DNA from: Lachnospiraceae bacterium
GTDB lineage: Bacteria; Bacillota; Clostridia; Lachnospirales; Lachnospiraceae
Length of the DNA: 57,332 bases
Direction: 5' to 3'
Assembly: GCA_016288005.1 (NCBI GenBank)
Contig: JAEEXY010000012.1
Coordinates: 1 to 57,332, forward strand
Shown: positions 1 through 7,450 of the stretch, piece by piece
Layout: each line of letters starts with the position of its first letter
How positions within the stretch are numbered: the first letter of the stretch is position 1
Position numbers and translations under genes: made by a program
Notes under the pieces: generated by a model
Database searches by the model: none
What the model was told of the DNA's origin: nothing
Seen by the model: only the letters and a program-made list of their open reading frames with translations

Positions 1-630
1 GCGGTTGCGGTCGATCGTTCTCTCTCTCGCCCACGAGCCGTGCAGGAAAATGGTATCGTAATCGCCGTCTTCAAAGTCTACACATGTAGAAAGAACCTTG
101 GTCAGCTTGATATTTGCGTATTTGCCCGTATTCTTGACCCTGACGCTCCTCGTGATCGCGTCAACATCCTCGAACACGGTGTAAATAAGCGTAACTTCGA
201 GCCCGTTGTAGGGATCGTCGGCTATGATCTCGAGCGTGGTGCACTCATCATCTTTTCCGAAGGTCGCGGGCATGCCCTTGATCGCGGGCTTTCCCGAATA
301 GATGATATGCGAGCGGTATTCGAGCGAGGTCGCGGTATAGCCCTCGGGATTAAGCACCTTGAAGGAGTCGTCGCGGTAATCGCCGAGTCCGTGCGTCGCG
401 TACTCAAAAGGCATGCAGTCGTTGAAGGAGCAGCGCTCGCGCTCGTTGTTCGACGGAACGGCTTTTCCGAAACCGGTGCGGGTCAGATCCGCGGTGCGGT
501 AGTCTGACAGCCGTCTGCCGTAATACATGTGCAGCATGAAGCCCTCTTTGTCGACCAGCTCGAACATGTAGGTCGAGTTCGGCGTGTCCAGCTTGAAAAT
601 GCGTTCGTTCTCGTAATAAACAATGCCCAT
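1..630 (-). CDS. Alpha-galactosidase, GH36 family (partial, N-terminal 210 residues)
   Basis: The gene runs off the left edge; 210 codons are present and open. The start is the ATG at 630 (MGIVYYENER), preceded by a good GGAGG about 7 bases upstream. The visible part corresponds to the N-terminal beta-sandwich domain that precedes the catalytic barrel in GH36 enzymes. The diagnostic motif FLHGSWARER lies at residues 195-204 and is typical of clostridial alpha-galactosidases, which release alpha-1,6-linked galactose from raffinose-type sugars and galactomannan. There is no signal peptide, so a cytoplasmic enzyme is expected. The catalytic aspartates lie outside the window and cannot be checked. 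The family call is confident; substrate is inference. Confidence 0.88.
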   Translation of the reverse strand, partial: MGIVYYENERIFKLDTPNSTYMFELVDKEGFMLHMYYGRRLSDYRTADLTRTGFGKAVPSNNERERCSFNDCMPFEYATHGLGDYRDDSFKVLNPEGYTATSLEYRSHIIYSGKPAIKGMPATFGKDDECTTLEIIADDPYNGLEVTLIYTVFEDVDAITRSVRVKNTGKYANIKLTKVLSTCVDFEDGDYDTIFLHGSWARERTIDRNR

Positions 631-689
631 TCGTAAACCTCCGGATTATATTTTTATGTTCACCGCCATGTTCGCGGTAAGATCTGCTT

Positions 690-2108
690 TCACGCCCTCG
701 CCGCTTTTTTCCTGCTCTCCATGAATTCGGGCAGCGCGGCTTTTCCCATCTCGGTAACGGGACGTATCCATTTCGCTGAATACATATGTATCTGCATTAT
801 AACATATCTGATCGGCTCATCGACATAGCAGAATACAAAAGTCAGCAGAACGGGTGCTTTTACGACCAGACCCGAGATGCATACACAGGGCAGCAGCATA
901 GCGTACATGAAAACGATCTCCAGCACCGTGCCCGTAACCGCGTCTCCGGCCGAACGGTAGGTATCGTTCTGCGCCCAGTTGCCCATTCTGACGATCGCGG
1001 CGATGCAGTAGATTATCAGCATACCCGCGCCGTAATAATACGAGTCGCCGCTCAGGCTCATCGCGGTGAGTATCGGCGACCTGAGAGCCACCATCAGCAG
1101 CCCGACCGCGGCTATCGTTCCCTGGCACAGATAGATCAGCCTCCATGCGCGCTCGAAAGCCTTCCGGTGCTCGCCCGCGCCGACATTGGCTCCCACGAGT
1201 ATGGACGCAGCATTGGAAAATCCCGCGAAGAATCCGATCACCATGCCCTCGAGAGTCCTGAAGACCGCATAAGCCGCGATCGCTTCCTCAACCTGTCTGC
1301 CCATGACCACGCTGATCACCATATTTCCGATGCCGATCAGCAGCTCATTGCAGATGATCGGGAAACATTTTTTCAGATATTCGGTGATCCTCTCACGGGT
1401 CCATCTGAAATGCCCCTTAAAGCGGAAAATGTAGGGCGAGCCGGCCGCCTTCGCCAGAACGAAGGTGCACAGAGCGTTGACGAACGACGCGCATACCGTG
1501 GCAAGCGCCGCTCCTCTTACGCCCATCGCGGGCGCTCCGAGATGTCCGTATATGAAAACCCAGTTCAGGAAAATGTTCGTGCATACCGACGCGATCGAGG
1601 AATACATCGGGATCCTGACCCTCTCGGTCGACCGGAGGACACTGCACATGACCATGGAATAGACCATGAGCGGATAGGAGAATGCCGCTATGCGGAGATA
1701 TTCTACACCGATAGTACGGATACTTTCCTTATCGGTATAGAGCTTTAATACCGTCGCAGGGAAAAAGTGCCCGAGCACTCCGAAGATGACGCCGACCGTC
1801 ATCATGCAGGTGAAGGTCATGCCGTACGACCACTCTATGCCCTCGTCGTCGCGGCTGCCCCAGAACTGTGAGAAAAACAACATGCCGCCGCCCACAAAGC
1901 CCCAGTAGCACGCGAACATCAGCGAGGAAAACTGCGCGCACAGTCCGACCGCGGCCACGTTTATCTCGCCGAGCTTTCCGATCATCATCGTATCGACCAT
2001 GCTGCCCGTGGTCGTAAGCAGATTCTGCAGCGCCACAGGGATCGCGATGATCGCCACGCTGCGTATAAAATCAAGCCAGTTGAATTTTTTGTCCTTTATA
2101 TTGCCCAT
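690..2108 (-). CDS. MATE family efflux transporter
   Basis: A 472-residue multi-pass membrane protein (about 12 hydrophobic segments) of the multidrug and toxic compound extrusion family. Members exchange Na+ or H+ for drugs or metabolites. Family features are visible: the early helix with QNLLTTTGSMVDTMMIGKLG, and the second-half equivalent around NAASILVGANVGAGE, reflecting the internal duplication. The start was placed at the ATG at 2108 (MGNIKDKKF). The frame is open further upstream to 2195, but that region carries a TTGAAA-17-TAGAAT promoter, so the longer start would lie inside the promoter itself. It is transcribed divergently from the next gene. Substrate is not predictable. Confidence 0.9.
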   Translation of the reverse strand: MGNIKDKKFNWLDFIRSVAIIAIPVALQNLLTTTGSMVDTMMIGKLGEINVAAVGLCAQFSSLMFACYWGFVGGGMLFFSQFWGSRDDEGIEWSYGMTFTCMMTVGVIFGVLGHFFPATVLKLYTDKESIRTIGVEYLRIAAFSYPLMVYSMVMCSVLRSTERVRIPMYSSIASVCTNIFLNWVFIYGHLGAPAMGVRGAALATVCASFVNALCTFVLAKAAGSPYIFRFKGHFRWTRERITEYLKKCFPIICNELLIGIGNMVISVVMGRQVEEAIAAYAVFRTLEGMVIGFFAGFSNAASILVGANVGAGEHRKAFERAWRLIYLCQGTIAAVGLLMVALRSPILTAMSLSGDSYYYGAGMLIIYCIAAIVRMGNWAQNDTYRSAGDAVTGTVLEIVFMYAMLLPCVCISGLVVKAPVLLTFVFCYVDEPIRYVIMQIHMYSAKWIRPVTEMGKAALPEFMESRKKAARA

Positions 2109-2166
2109 TTTTGTTTCTCTTTTTCTGCAAATATCGGCCGCGCTCGATGCGCGGCTCCGAAATACT

Positions 2167-2195
2167 ATTCTATACGGAAAACCGCGCCTTTTCAA
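2167..2195 (-). promoter_or_regulatory. Sigma-A promoter of the MATE gene
   Basis: On the minus strand TTGAAA (2195-2190) is followed after exactly 17 bases by TAGAAT (2172-2167). This places a transcription start near 2160, about 50 bases upstream of the chosen start at 2108, and rules out translation starts further upstream. Confidence 0.65.
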
Positions 2196-2225
2196 TGTAC
2201 TATCCCTGTGAGAATACTGATTTTC

Positions 2226-2254
2226 TTGTTTTTGTGCCGCTTTGAGACTATACT
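2226..2254 (+). promoter_or_regulatory. Sigma-A promoter for the CmpB-type gene
   Basis: TTGTTT (2226-2231), 17 bases, TATACT (2249-2254). The gene start at 2275 follows closely, giving a short leader. Its -10 is about 54 bases from the -35 of the divergent MATE promoter. Confidence 0.5.
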
Positions 2255-2274
2255 GAACTCAGAAAAGGATATAG

Positions 2275-3165
2275 GTGACCGATATGTACGATATGACTCA
2301 GATACTTGCATTTTTCATGTTTTACGCGGTGGTCGGATGGGCTGTCGAGGTGATATACCATGCGGTAACGACCGGCCGCTTCATAAACCGCGGCTTCTTA
2401 AACGGCCCGGTCTGCCCCATATACGGAGTCGGCGCGGTGATAGTCATCCTGCTGCTCACGCCGCTTTCGGACAACCTGCTCCTGCTGTACGCGGGCTCGG
2501 TCCTGCTGACCTCCGTCCTCGAATTCATCACGGGATTCATTCTCGAAAAGATCTTCCACCAGCGCTGGTGGGACTACACCGACGAGCATTTCAACATCAT
2601 GGGCTATGTTTGCCTGCGCTTCTCGCTGATGTGGGGTTTCGGATGCGTGTTTGTAATGAAGATCATCCAGCCCGCGGTGATACTTACGGTAGAAAAGCTG
2701 CCCGCCACCCTGCGGAATATCAGCTTTGCCGTATATTACGGGCTGTTCGCCGTTGACATAGTCATAACCGTTGCAGCCCTGGCAAAGATACAGGCCCGCC
2801 TGCGCCTGGCCAACGATGCCGACCGGATGCTGAACCGCATAGCCGAGATCATCGGCACGCGCCTCACCGCCGGCACGCTGAATGGCATGCAGGAGATACA
2901 GGAGAAAAAAGAGCGTCTCGAGGAAATCAAAGAAAAGGCAGAAGAACGCGCTGCACAACTTGAGAAGCGCTACGAAGAACTCCGCACCAAGGCGCAATCT
3001 TGCCACAGACTTGACGCCTGGGAGCGCCTTAACTTTGTGCAGAAGCGTCTGGAGAAAGCTTATCCTTCACTTGATCTTAAGCGCCTCAGACACATCAATA
3101 TGTCTGAGAAACTCAAGGGACTCCGTGCAAAGCTCGAAGACTTCCGCACAAAAAATGAAAACTAG
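2275..3165 (+). CDS. CmpB-type (PF06541-like) putative ABC transporter permease with C-terminal coiled coil
   Basis: A 296-residue membrane protein starting at GTG 2275, with AAGG about 6 bases upstream; the ATG at 2284 is a possible alternative. The N-terminal 170 residues hold about five membrane segments with the hallmarks of the CmpB-like family: FYAVVGWAVEVIY, the NRGFLNGPVCPIYG motif and WWDYTDEHFNIMG. The last 100 residues are strongly charged (repeated E/K/R) and predicted to be coiled coil in the cytoplasm. The family is called putative ABC transporter type IV, but no ATPase partner lies nearby, so its transport role is unproven. A paralogous copy of the membrane domain is fused to DUF975 at 22418-24208. 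Confidence 0.8.
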   Translation: MTDMYDMTQILAFFMFYAVVGWAVEVIYHAVTTGRFINRGFLNGPVCPIYGVGAVIVILLLTPLSDNLLLLYAGSVLLTSVLEFITGFILEKIFHQRWWDYTDEHFNIMGYVCLRFSLMWGFGCVFVMKIIQPAVILTVEKLPATLRNISFAVYYGLFAVDIVITVAALAKIQARLRLANDADRMLNRIAEIIGTRLTAGTLNGMQEIQEKKERLEEIKEKAEERAAQLEKRYEELRTKAQSCHRLDAWERLNFVQKRLEKAYPSLDLKRLRHINMSEKLKGLRAKLEDFRTKNEN

Positions 3166-3167
3166 AA

Positions 3168-3247
3168 GACATGGGAAGACATGGGGACGGTTCTTCTGTC
3201 TGCGCAGTTCGCAGACAGAAGAACCGTCCCCATGTCTTCCCTATGTC
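3168..3247. repeat. Hairpin element family A, copy A1
   Basis: A perfect 30-bp inverted repeat (arms 3174-3203 and 3211-3240) around a 7-base loop. The arm contains GGGGACGGTTCTTCTGTCTG. The left end is tandemly duplicated (GAAGACATGGG twice, 3165-3184) and pairing continues outward with one bulge to 3168/3247. It begins directly after the stop codon of the CmpB-type gene and ends 4 bases before the stop of the convergent exporter gene, so it could terminate transcription from both sides. Related copies occur at 7372, 25841 and 39959. Confidence 0.85.
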
Positions 3248-3251
3248 TAAT

Positions 3252-3716
3252 TTATCCGTGTTTAGCCCTGCGCATCTCTGTTATGTGCGCGTGCATTTTC
3301 AGTATCAGCTGCATCGCCGTACTGATTACGATGATGCCGAACGCGATCGCGCCGACCTCCATAACGAGCTGGTGTCCGTAGAAACGCACCTGCCCGCTGT
3401 TGTCCATTACCAGATTGGTCATCATCCTGTAGAGATCGCCTCCGGGCACCATAGGCACCAGCATCGGTACGAGCAGGATGATAACGGGCGTTTTGGCGAT
3501 ACGCGCCATTATCTCGGCAAACGCCATGATCGCCATCGTTGCCACGAAGCAGGCCAGGAATACATTTTCCGTCTGTGTGAAAACGATCAGATATACTCCC
3601 CACGTGATCGCGCCGCCGACTGCGGTTATGATCAGTTTGCGGCCGTGAATGTTGAAAAGCAGCGAGAATCCTATGGCCGAGAAGACCGCTGCGATGATCT
3701 GTACCAAATAAGTCAT
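3252..3716 (-). CDS. Threonine/serine exporter family, small subunit (ThrE_2-like)
   Basis: A 154-residue membrane protein with four to five helices and the family motif LVPMLVPMVPGGDLYRMM. It corresponds to the C-terminal half of ThrE-type exporters, which in Firmicutes is commonly encoded separately from the N-terminal half. The start ATG at 3716 has GGAGGAG 5 bases upstream. The upstream partner gene ends 13 bases before this start, so the two form one transcription unit and probably one transporter for threonine and serine (or similar small metabolites) across the membrane. Substrate is family inference. Confidence 0.85.
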   Translation of the reverse strand: MTYLVQIIAAVFSAIGFSLLFNIHGRKLIITAVGGAITWGVYLIVFTQTENVFLACFVATMAIMAFAEIMARIAKTPVIILLVPMLVPMVPGGDLYRMMTNLVMDNSGQVRFYGHQLVMEVGAIAFGIIVISTAMQLILKMHAHITEMRRAKHG

Positions 3717-3729
3717 AGCGTCTCCTCCG

Positions 3730-4500
3730 TCATTTAAATATCAGCATGGCCGAAACGCAGCCCACGGCTATCGCAAAGGCCTTCAGCAGTGCATCGCATA
3801 TTCCCATAAGCCCCGCCACCGTATCGCCGGTGATGACGTCCCTGATCGACGTCGTGAGCGCGAGCCCCGGTATCAGCAGCATGATATTGCCCATAATGAT
3901 ACTGTCCATCGTGGCGGCTTCGACAAAATGCGTCACGCCCTGAACACACATCGTCATGACAAAGGCGCTGACCAGGATCGCTATGATCGGACGGATCTTC
4001 AATCTGTCCGAGAAAAGCATGCAGGTGACCAAAATTATGCTCACCGCGCCCGAGATCAGGGCTTCGACCCAGTTGCCGCCGAAAAATACGGTAAATGCCG
4101 TGGCTGATACGACCGACGCGATATAACGCATGCGTTTTCCGTAATGTCTCGTATTGTCGGCAATATCGGCGATCCGTGCCTTAAGCTCTTCGAGCGGCAC
4201 CGGATGCGCGCAGATCTGCCTCGAGAGCTCATTGGCGCGCGCCACCTTCTCCAGATCTACCGCAGCCACACTTACCCTGCGCGTCTGCGTATAAACCCGG
4301 CCGTCACCCGAAATGACGGTCAGTGAGATCATGTTGTTGATCGTAAATATCTCGACTCTCTCAAACTCATACGCGTGTCCGATCCTGCGTATCGTATCCT
4401 CCACGCGGTTAACCTCGGCGCCCGCACGCAGCATCAGCTCCCCCAGATTCAGGAAACAGTCGATCATGCGGTCGCCGTCGGTATTATAATTATTGCTCAT
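3730..4500 (-). CDS. Threonine/serine exporter family, large subunit (ThrE-like)
   Basis: A 256-residue protein beginning MSNNYNTDGDRMIDCFLNLG. The N-terminal 110 residues form the soluble ThrE domain (GELMLRAGAEVNRVEDTIRRI), followed by about five membrane helices. The start ATG at 4500 has AGGA 7 bases upstream; a GTG at 4515 in frame is less likely because the ribosome-binding site would fall inside the coding region. It is followed after 13 bases by the small subunit. The split two-gene form is normal for Firmicutes. Export of threonine and serine is the family role, not shown here. Confidence 0.87.
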   Translation of the reverse strand: MSNNYNTDGDRMIDCFLNLGELMLRAGAEVNRVEDTIRRIGHAYEFERVEIFTINNMISLTVISGDGRVYTQTRRVSVAAVDLEKVARANELSRQICAHPVPLEELKARIADIADNTRHYGKRMRYIASVVSATAFTVFFGGNWVEALISGAVSIILVTCMLFSDRLKIRPIIAILVSAFVMTMCVQGVTHFVEAATMDSIIMGNIMLLIPGLALTTSIRDVITGDTVAGLMGICDALLKAFAIAVGCVSAMLIFK

Positions 4501-4546
4501 TCCTCTGTCCTGCACTCACATGGTTATAATATGGTTTCACCGGTTA

Positions 4547-4918
4547 TCAGTTTGACTTCCACAACCCGTGCAGGTTGCAATATTCATAGGCTGCAACGAA
4601 CTTATCGTCGTCTGTGAGCATGAAAACGGCAACGGGCTTATCACCGGGCTTGAGAACCTTTCTCTGAGCGCCCTTTTCGGTCTCGATCGCGATCCACTCG
4701 ATGTAGTGCGCGTCAAGCATGGGATGCTCAACCGAACCGACCGCTACGGTAACCTTATTGCCTTCGATCGTAACCACAGGCACATGCTTTTCATGCGCGC
4801 CGTCAGATGTACCCGGTATCAGTTCCTTCATCTTCTCTCCGCAGCAGATCATCGGAACACCGGACTCCTTTACCATACCTACAAAATTTCCGCAATGCTC
4901 GCAAACAAAAAACTTCAT
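4547..4918 (-). CDS. Desulfoferrodoxin (superoxide reductase)
   Basis: A 123-residue two-domain iron protein that reduces superoxide to hydrogen peroxide without producing oxygen, typical of anaerobes. The N-terminal desulforedoxin-like domain carries the Cys4 site (Cys6, Cys9, Cys25, Cys26; CEHC and CC). The catalytic domain shows the His4Cys site: His45 in EKHVPVV, His65 and His71 in EHPMLDAHYIEWI, and Cys114/His117 in EYCNLHG. The start at ATG 4918 has GGAGG 6 bases upstream. It has its own promoter (4991-5019). The neighbouring peroxidase gene could remove the peroxide formed. Confidence 0.95.
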   Translation of the reverse strand: MKFFVCEHCGNFVGMVKESGVPMICCGEKMKELIPGTSDGAHEKHVPVVTIEGNKVTVAVGSVEHPMLDAHYIEWIAIETEKGAQRKVLKPGDKPVAVFMLTDDDKFVAAYEYCNLHGLWKSN

Positions 4919-4990
4919 ACACAGCCTCCTATTCCTGAAAGTAAAAAATGTGCTGACAGCCCTGCGCTGACAGCTCATGTCGACGCACTT

Positions 4991-5019
4991 ATCATACCTC
5001 ATAACCCGCTGTTTTTCAA
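4991..5019 (-). promoter_or_regulatory. Sigma-A promoter of the desulfoferrodoxin gene
   Basis: On the minus strand TTGAAA (5019-5014), a 17-base spacer, then TATGAT (4996-4991). It lies about 70 bases upstream of the start codon and directly downstream of the hairpin that ends the SPFH gene, so the two genes look like separate transcription units. Confidence 0.6.
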
Positions 5020-5033
5020 TCCATATCGGGAGA

Positions 5034-5073
5034 TATGAGAAGACAAGGGGCACCGCACTTGGTGCGGTGCCCC
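5034..5073 (-). terminator. Hairpin terminator downstream of the SPFH gene
   Basis: A perfect 12-bp stem, GGGGCACCGCAC paired with GTGCGGTGCCCC (5047-5058 and 5062-5073), with a 3-base loop. Read on the minus strand it is followed by TTGTCTTCTC. It stands 20 bases after the SPFH stop codon. The flank CCCCTTGTCTT is identical to the right end of element A2 at 7434-7444, so it may be a diverged or convergently built relative of family A. Confidence 0.6.
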
Positions 5074-5093
5074 TGAAACTCTATGCTGTCAGT

Positions 5094-6101
5094 TTATTCA
5101 CCGGTAACGCCTGTCGCTGTATTCGCGTCTGCCTCGGGATTCAGCTCCATGATCGTCGATACATTGTCGCTGCCCATGTAGGTATGAGGAAGAGTGCCGT
5201 TCCAGTTGGTTACGTAATAGTAATTAACGAGCTCGGGATACTCCGCGAGCATCTTACCTAAGTTGCCCATGATCGCAGCATCTTTCTGGCCCTGATACTC
5301 AGCTGCGTCCGCGCCGATCTTGGCAACCTCGGCGTCAGCCTGCGCTGCGATGATCTGCGCCTGTGCCTGAGCCTCCGCATGGATCTTAACCTTCTCCGCG
5401 TCAGCCTCGGCCTCGATGATCGCCTGCTCCTGCTCTGTCTGCGCACGGAGCTTGTTCTGCTCGGCTACCTGCTTTGCCTCAACCGCATTTGTGAACGAAT
5501 CGGTGAAGTCAATGTCCTCGATAGAGGTACTTACCAGCTGTACATTGTACTGCGCGAGCGAATTCGAAAGGATCGCTTCAACCTCGGATGAGAGGCTGCC
5601 TCGCGATGCGATAAGATTTTCCGCATTGTACTTTGCGAACACGCCCTTGACCGCCTCAAGGATCTTGGGCTGAACTACCTTTTCAAAGTAGTCAACGCCG
5701 ATAGTCTTGTAGATCGTCTGAGCGTTTGCCTTGTCGATCTGGTAGTTTACCGTATATACCAGAGATACTTCCTGGATATCGCTCGAGAAGCAATTCAGAG
5801 GAAGCGAAGCCTTCTGGGTACGGTTATCCATGTTGATGACCGTCTTCCAGGGAAGTACGAAATGGACGCCCGCCTCGTAAGTGATATCCTCAACGCGTCC
5901 GAACGTTGTAACTACTCCGGTATGTCCTGTAGGAACGATCCTTACGCAGCTGCCTATGCAAAATGCAATGGCCAGTACAAAACACAAAATGCTAACCAGC
6001 CCTGTCGTGCCGCGTCCGCCTTCCGTAGCAACGTTCTTTTTCATTGCCATCAAAGTCAGTCCCACTACTGCGAGTACAACTGCTACTACAATTCCTGTCA
6101 T
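5094..6101 (-). CDS. SPFH/prohibitin-family membrane protein
   Basis: A 335-residue protein starting at ATG 6101 (MTGIVVAVVLAVVG), chosen because CAGGAGGG lies about 7 bases upstream; the open frame extends to 6194 without a better site. Two hydrophobic segments (about residues 1-20 and 35-55) precede the SPFH domain, which begins at RIVPTGHTGVVTTFGRV. After residue 230 comes a long Ala/Glu/Gln-rich helical region (AEADAEKVKIHAEAQAQAQ), typical of the oligomer-forming coiled coil. Family members form ring-shaped membrane scaffolds and influence membrane proteases such as FtsH. The specific role here is unknown. It sits among stress genes. Confidence 0.88.
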   Translation of the reverse strand: MTGIVVAVVLAVVGLTLMAMKKNVATEGGRGTTGLVSILCFVLAIAFCIGSCVRIVPTGHTGVVTTFGRVEDITYEAGVHFVLPWKTVINMDNRTQKASLPLNCFSSDIQEVSLVYTVNYQIDKANAQTIYKTIGVDYFEKVVQPKILEAVKGVFAKYNAENLIASRGSLSSEVEAILSNSLAQYNVQLVSTSIEDIDFTDSFTNAVEAKQVAEQNKLRAQTEQEQAIIEAEADAEKVKIHAEAQAQAQIIAAQADAEVAKIGADAAEYQGQKDAAIMGNLGKMLAEYPELVNYYYVTNWNGTLPHTYMGSDNVSTIMELNPEADANTATGVTGE

Positions 6102-6230
6102 CTCTTTGCCCTCCTGATAAATGACAACGTCTCGTGACGTTCTTAACTTGATGTGTTCAGTATAAACAATATCAAGTATACGATAAATATCCAAAAAAGC
6201 AAATTATGACATCCTAATCCGCCGTTACGG

Positions 6231-6659
6231 TCACATCGCGTCCATCATGGTATGCAGGATGCGGTACAGATCCGCCGCGTCCTCAGGCTTTATATTTATG
6301 CAGGAACCCATCTTTGCGGGCACCTCCACCGCGCGGTCGCGCAGTGCCAGACCCTCATCGGTCAGCGAAACGATAAGATTCCTCTCATCATCCTTCGCGC
6401 GCGTACGCGCAACATAACCCTTTGCTTCGAGAGTCTTGAGCAGGGGCGTGAGTGTCCCCGAATCCAGAAACAGCTGTTTTCCAAGCTCCTTAACACTTAA
6501 AGCGCCCTTATCCCAGAGCGCCATAAGCGTAATGTACTGCGTATATGTTATGTCGAGATCGTCCAGAAAAGGCTTATATCTCCGGACGATTTCCTTCGAA
6601 CATACGTAGAGCGGAAAACACAGCTGATTGTCAAGTTTCAGACAATCATACTTATCCAT
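6231..6659 (-). CDS. ohrR: MarR-family peroxide-sensing repressor, OhrR type
   Basis: A 142-residue winged-helix regulator. The N-terminal motif LDNQLCFPLY carries Cys14 at the position of the reactive cysteine that OhrR proteins oxidise with organic peroxides; the rest (ITYTQYITLMALW, SGTLTPLLKTLEAKGY, RTRAKDDERNLIVSLT) is the DNA-binding core and wing. The start ATG at 6659 has GGAGG 5 bases upstream; the ATG four codons earlier overlaps that site and is unlikely. It follows the peroxidase gene by 33 bases and is presumably cotranscribed with it. It probably represses itself and the peroxidase through the palindrome at 7309-7337. Confidence 0.9.
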   Translation of the reverse strand: MDKYDCLKLDNQLCFPLYVCSKEIVRRYKPFLDDLDITYTQYITLMALWDKGALSVKELGKQLFLDSGTLTPLLKTLEAKGYVARTRAKDDERNLIVSLTDEGLALRDRAVEVPAKMGSCINIKPEDAADLYRILHTMMDAM

Positions 6660-6692
6660 GATATCCTCCAAAAAAACGTATCTTGCTGTGTT

Positions 6693-7238
6693 TTATTTCT
6701 CGATCTCCGCAAGAACCTTAGCGCGGACATCCTTCATGTCCTTGGTAGGCTCGAATCTTGCAACGATCTCACCCTCACGGCTGATGAGGAACTTGGTGAA
6801 ATTCCACTTGATGTTGCCGTTGTTCTTATAGTCCTTGTCCATAGCCTTTACTACAGGGCCGAGAACCAGCTTAGCGGGACCGTCAAAGCCCTCGAACTTG
6901 GTATTGGAAGTAAGCCACTTGTAGAGCGGGATAGCGTTCTCACCGTTAACCTCGATCTTCGAGAAACGGGGGAAAGTAGTATTATATTTCAGTGTGCAGA
7001 ACTCATGGATCTGTCCGTCATCGCCGGGAGTCTGGTTTCCGAACTGGTTGCAGGGGAAATCAAGGATCTCAAAGTCCTTATCCTTCAGCTCATCGTAGAG
7101 ATTCTGAAGAGCCTCGTACTGGGGAGTGAAACCGCAGCCTGTAGCTGTATTAACGATAAGGAGCACCTTGCCCTTATACTGTGAAAGCTCTCTAACCTCG
7201 CCGCCGGGTACCTTTGCGTTAAAATCATATACGTTCAT
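6693..7238 (-). CDS. Glutathione peroxidase-family thiol peroxidase
   Basis: A 181-residue enzyme of the GPx fold that reduces hydrogen peroxide and organic or lipid peroxides. Bacterial members normally use thioredoxin rather than glutathione. The peroxidatic residue is Cys35 (NTATGCGFTPQY). The catalytic partners are visible: Gln in LDFPCNQFGNQ, and Trp-Asn in IKWNFTKFL. A second Cys in FPCNQ could serve as resolving cysteine. The start at 7238 has GGAGG 5-6 bases upstream. It is the first gene of a two-gene unit with ohrR, downstream of a promoter that overlaps an OhrR-type operator. Confidence 0.95.
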   Translation of the reverse strand: MNVYDFNAKVPGGEVRELSQYKGKVLLIVNTATGCGFTPQYEALQNLYDELKDKDFEILDFPCNQFGNQTPGDDGQIHEFCTLKYNTTFPRFSKIEVNGENAIPLYKWLTSNTKFEGFDGPAKLVLGPVVKAMDKDYKNNGNIKWNFTKFLISREGEIVARFEPTKDMKDVRAKVLAEIEK

Positions 7239-7308
7239 GTTAAAATCCTCCTTCTGCCGTGCAGATGTGTTGGGTCAATAAGTTTCGTGTCTGTGTCATC
7301 TGATTGAT

Positions 7309-7346
7309 TACAATTGAATTGTACACAATCAAATTGAATTTGTCAA
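7309..7346 (-). promoter_or_regulatory. Promoter and OhrR-type operator of the gpx-ohrR operon
   Basis: The minus strand shows TTGACA (7346-7341), exactly 17 bases, then TACAAT (7323-7318). The -10 lies inside the palindrome TACAATTGAATTGTA (7309-7323). A second, less perfect half-site pair, ACAATCAAATTGA, follows at 7325-7337. The layout resembles the published Bacillus subtilis ohrA operator, built from TACAATT/AATTGTA repeats. Repressor bound here would cover the promoter. Confidence 0.8.
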
Positions 7347-7371
7347 CCCCTTTTTTAAAACTTTTTTGCAG

Positions 7372-7444
7372 GACAAGGGTAAGACAAGGGGACGGTTCTT
7401 CTGTCTGCCGCAATTCGCAGACAGAAGAACCGTCCCCTTGTCTT
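7372..7444. repeat. Hairpin element family A, copy A2
   Basis: A perfect 28-bp inverted repeat (arms 7381-7408 and 7417-7444) with an 8-base loop CGCAATTC, very close to A1 but ending in GACAAGGGG/CCCCTTGTC instead of GACATGGGG/CCCCATGTC. As in A1 the left terminus is present twice (GACAAGGG at 7372 and 7383). It lies 6 bases beyond the stop codon of the phospho-sugar mutase gene and upstream of the gpx promoter. Confidence 0.85.
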
Positions 7445-7450
7445 ATTAGT

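Noticed and set aside
2109-2195. Longer N-terminus for the MATE transporter (start at 2195)
   Set aside because: The extra 29 codons overlap the -35 and -10 of the promoter and encode a basic, non-conserved stretch.
3171-3737. Plus-strand open frame of 188 codons starting in element A1
   Set aside because: Its first residues come from the hairpin repeat and the rest is antisense to the exporter gene. Similar false proteins from this repeat could be annotated at other copies.
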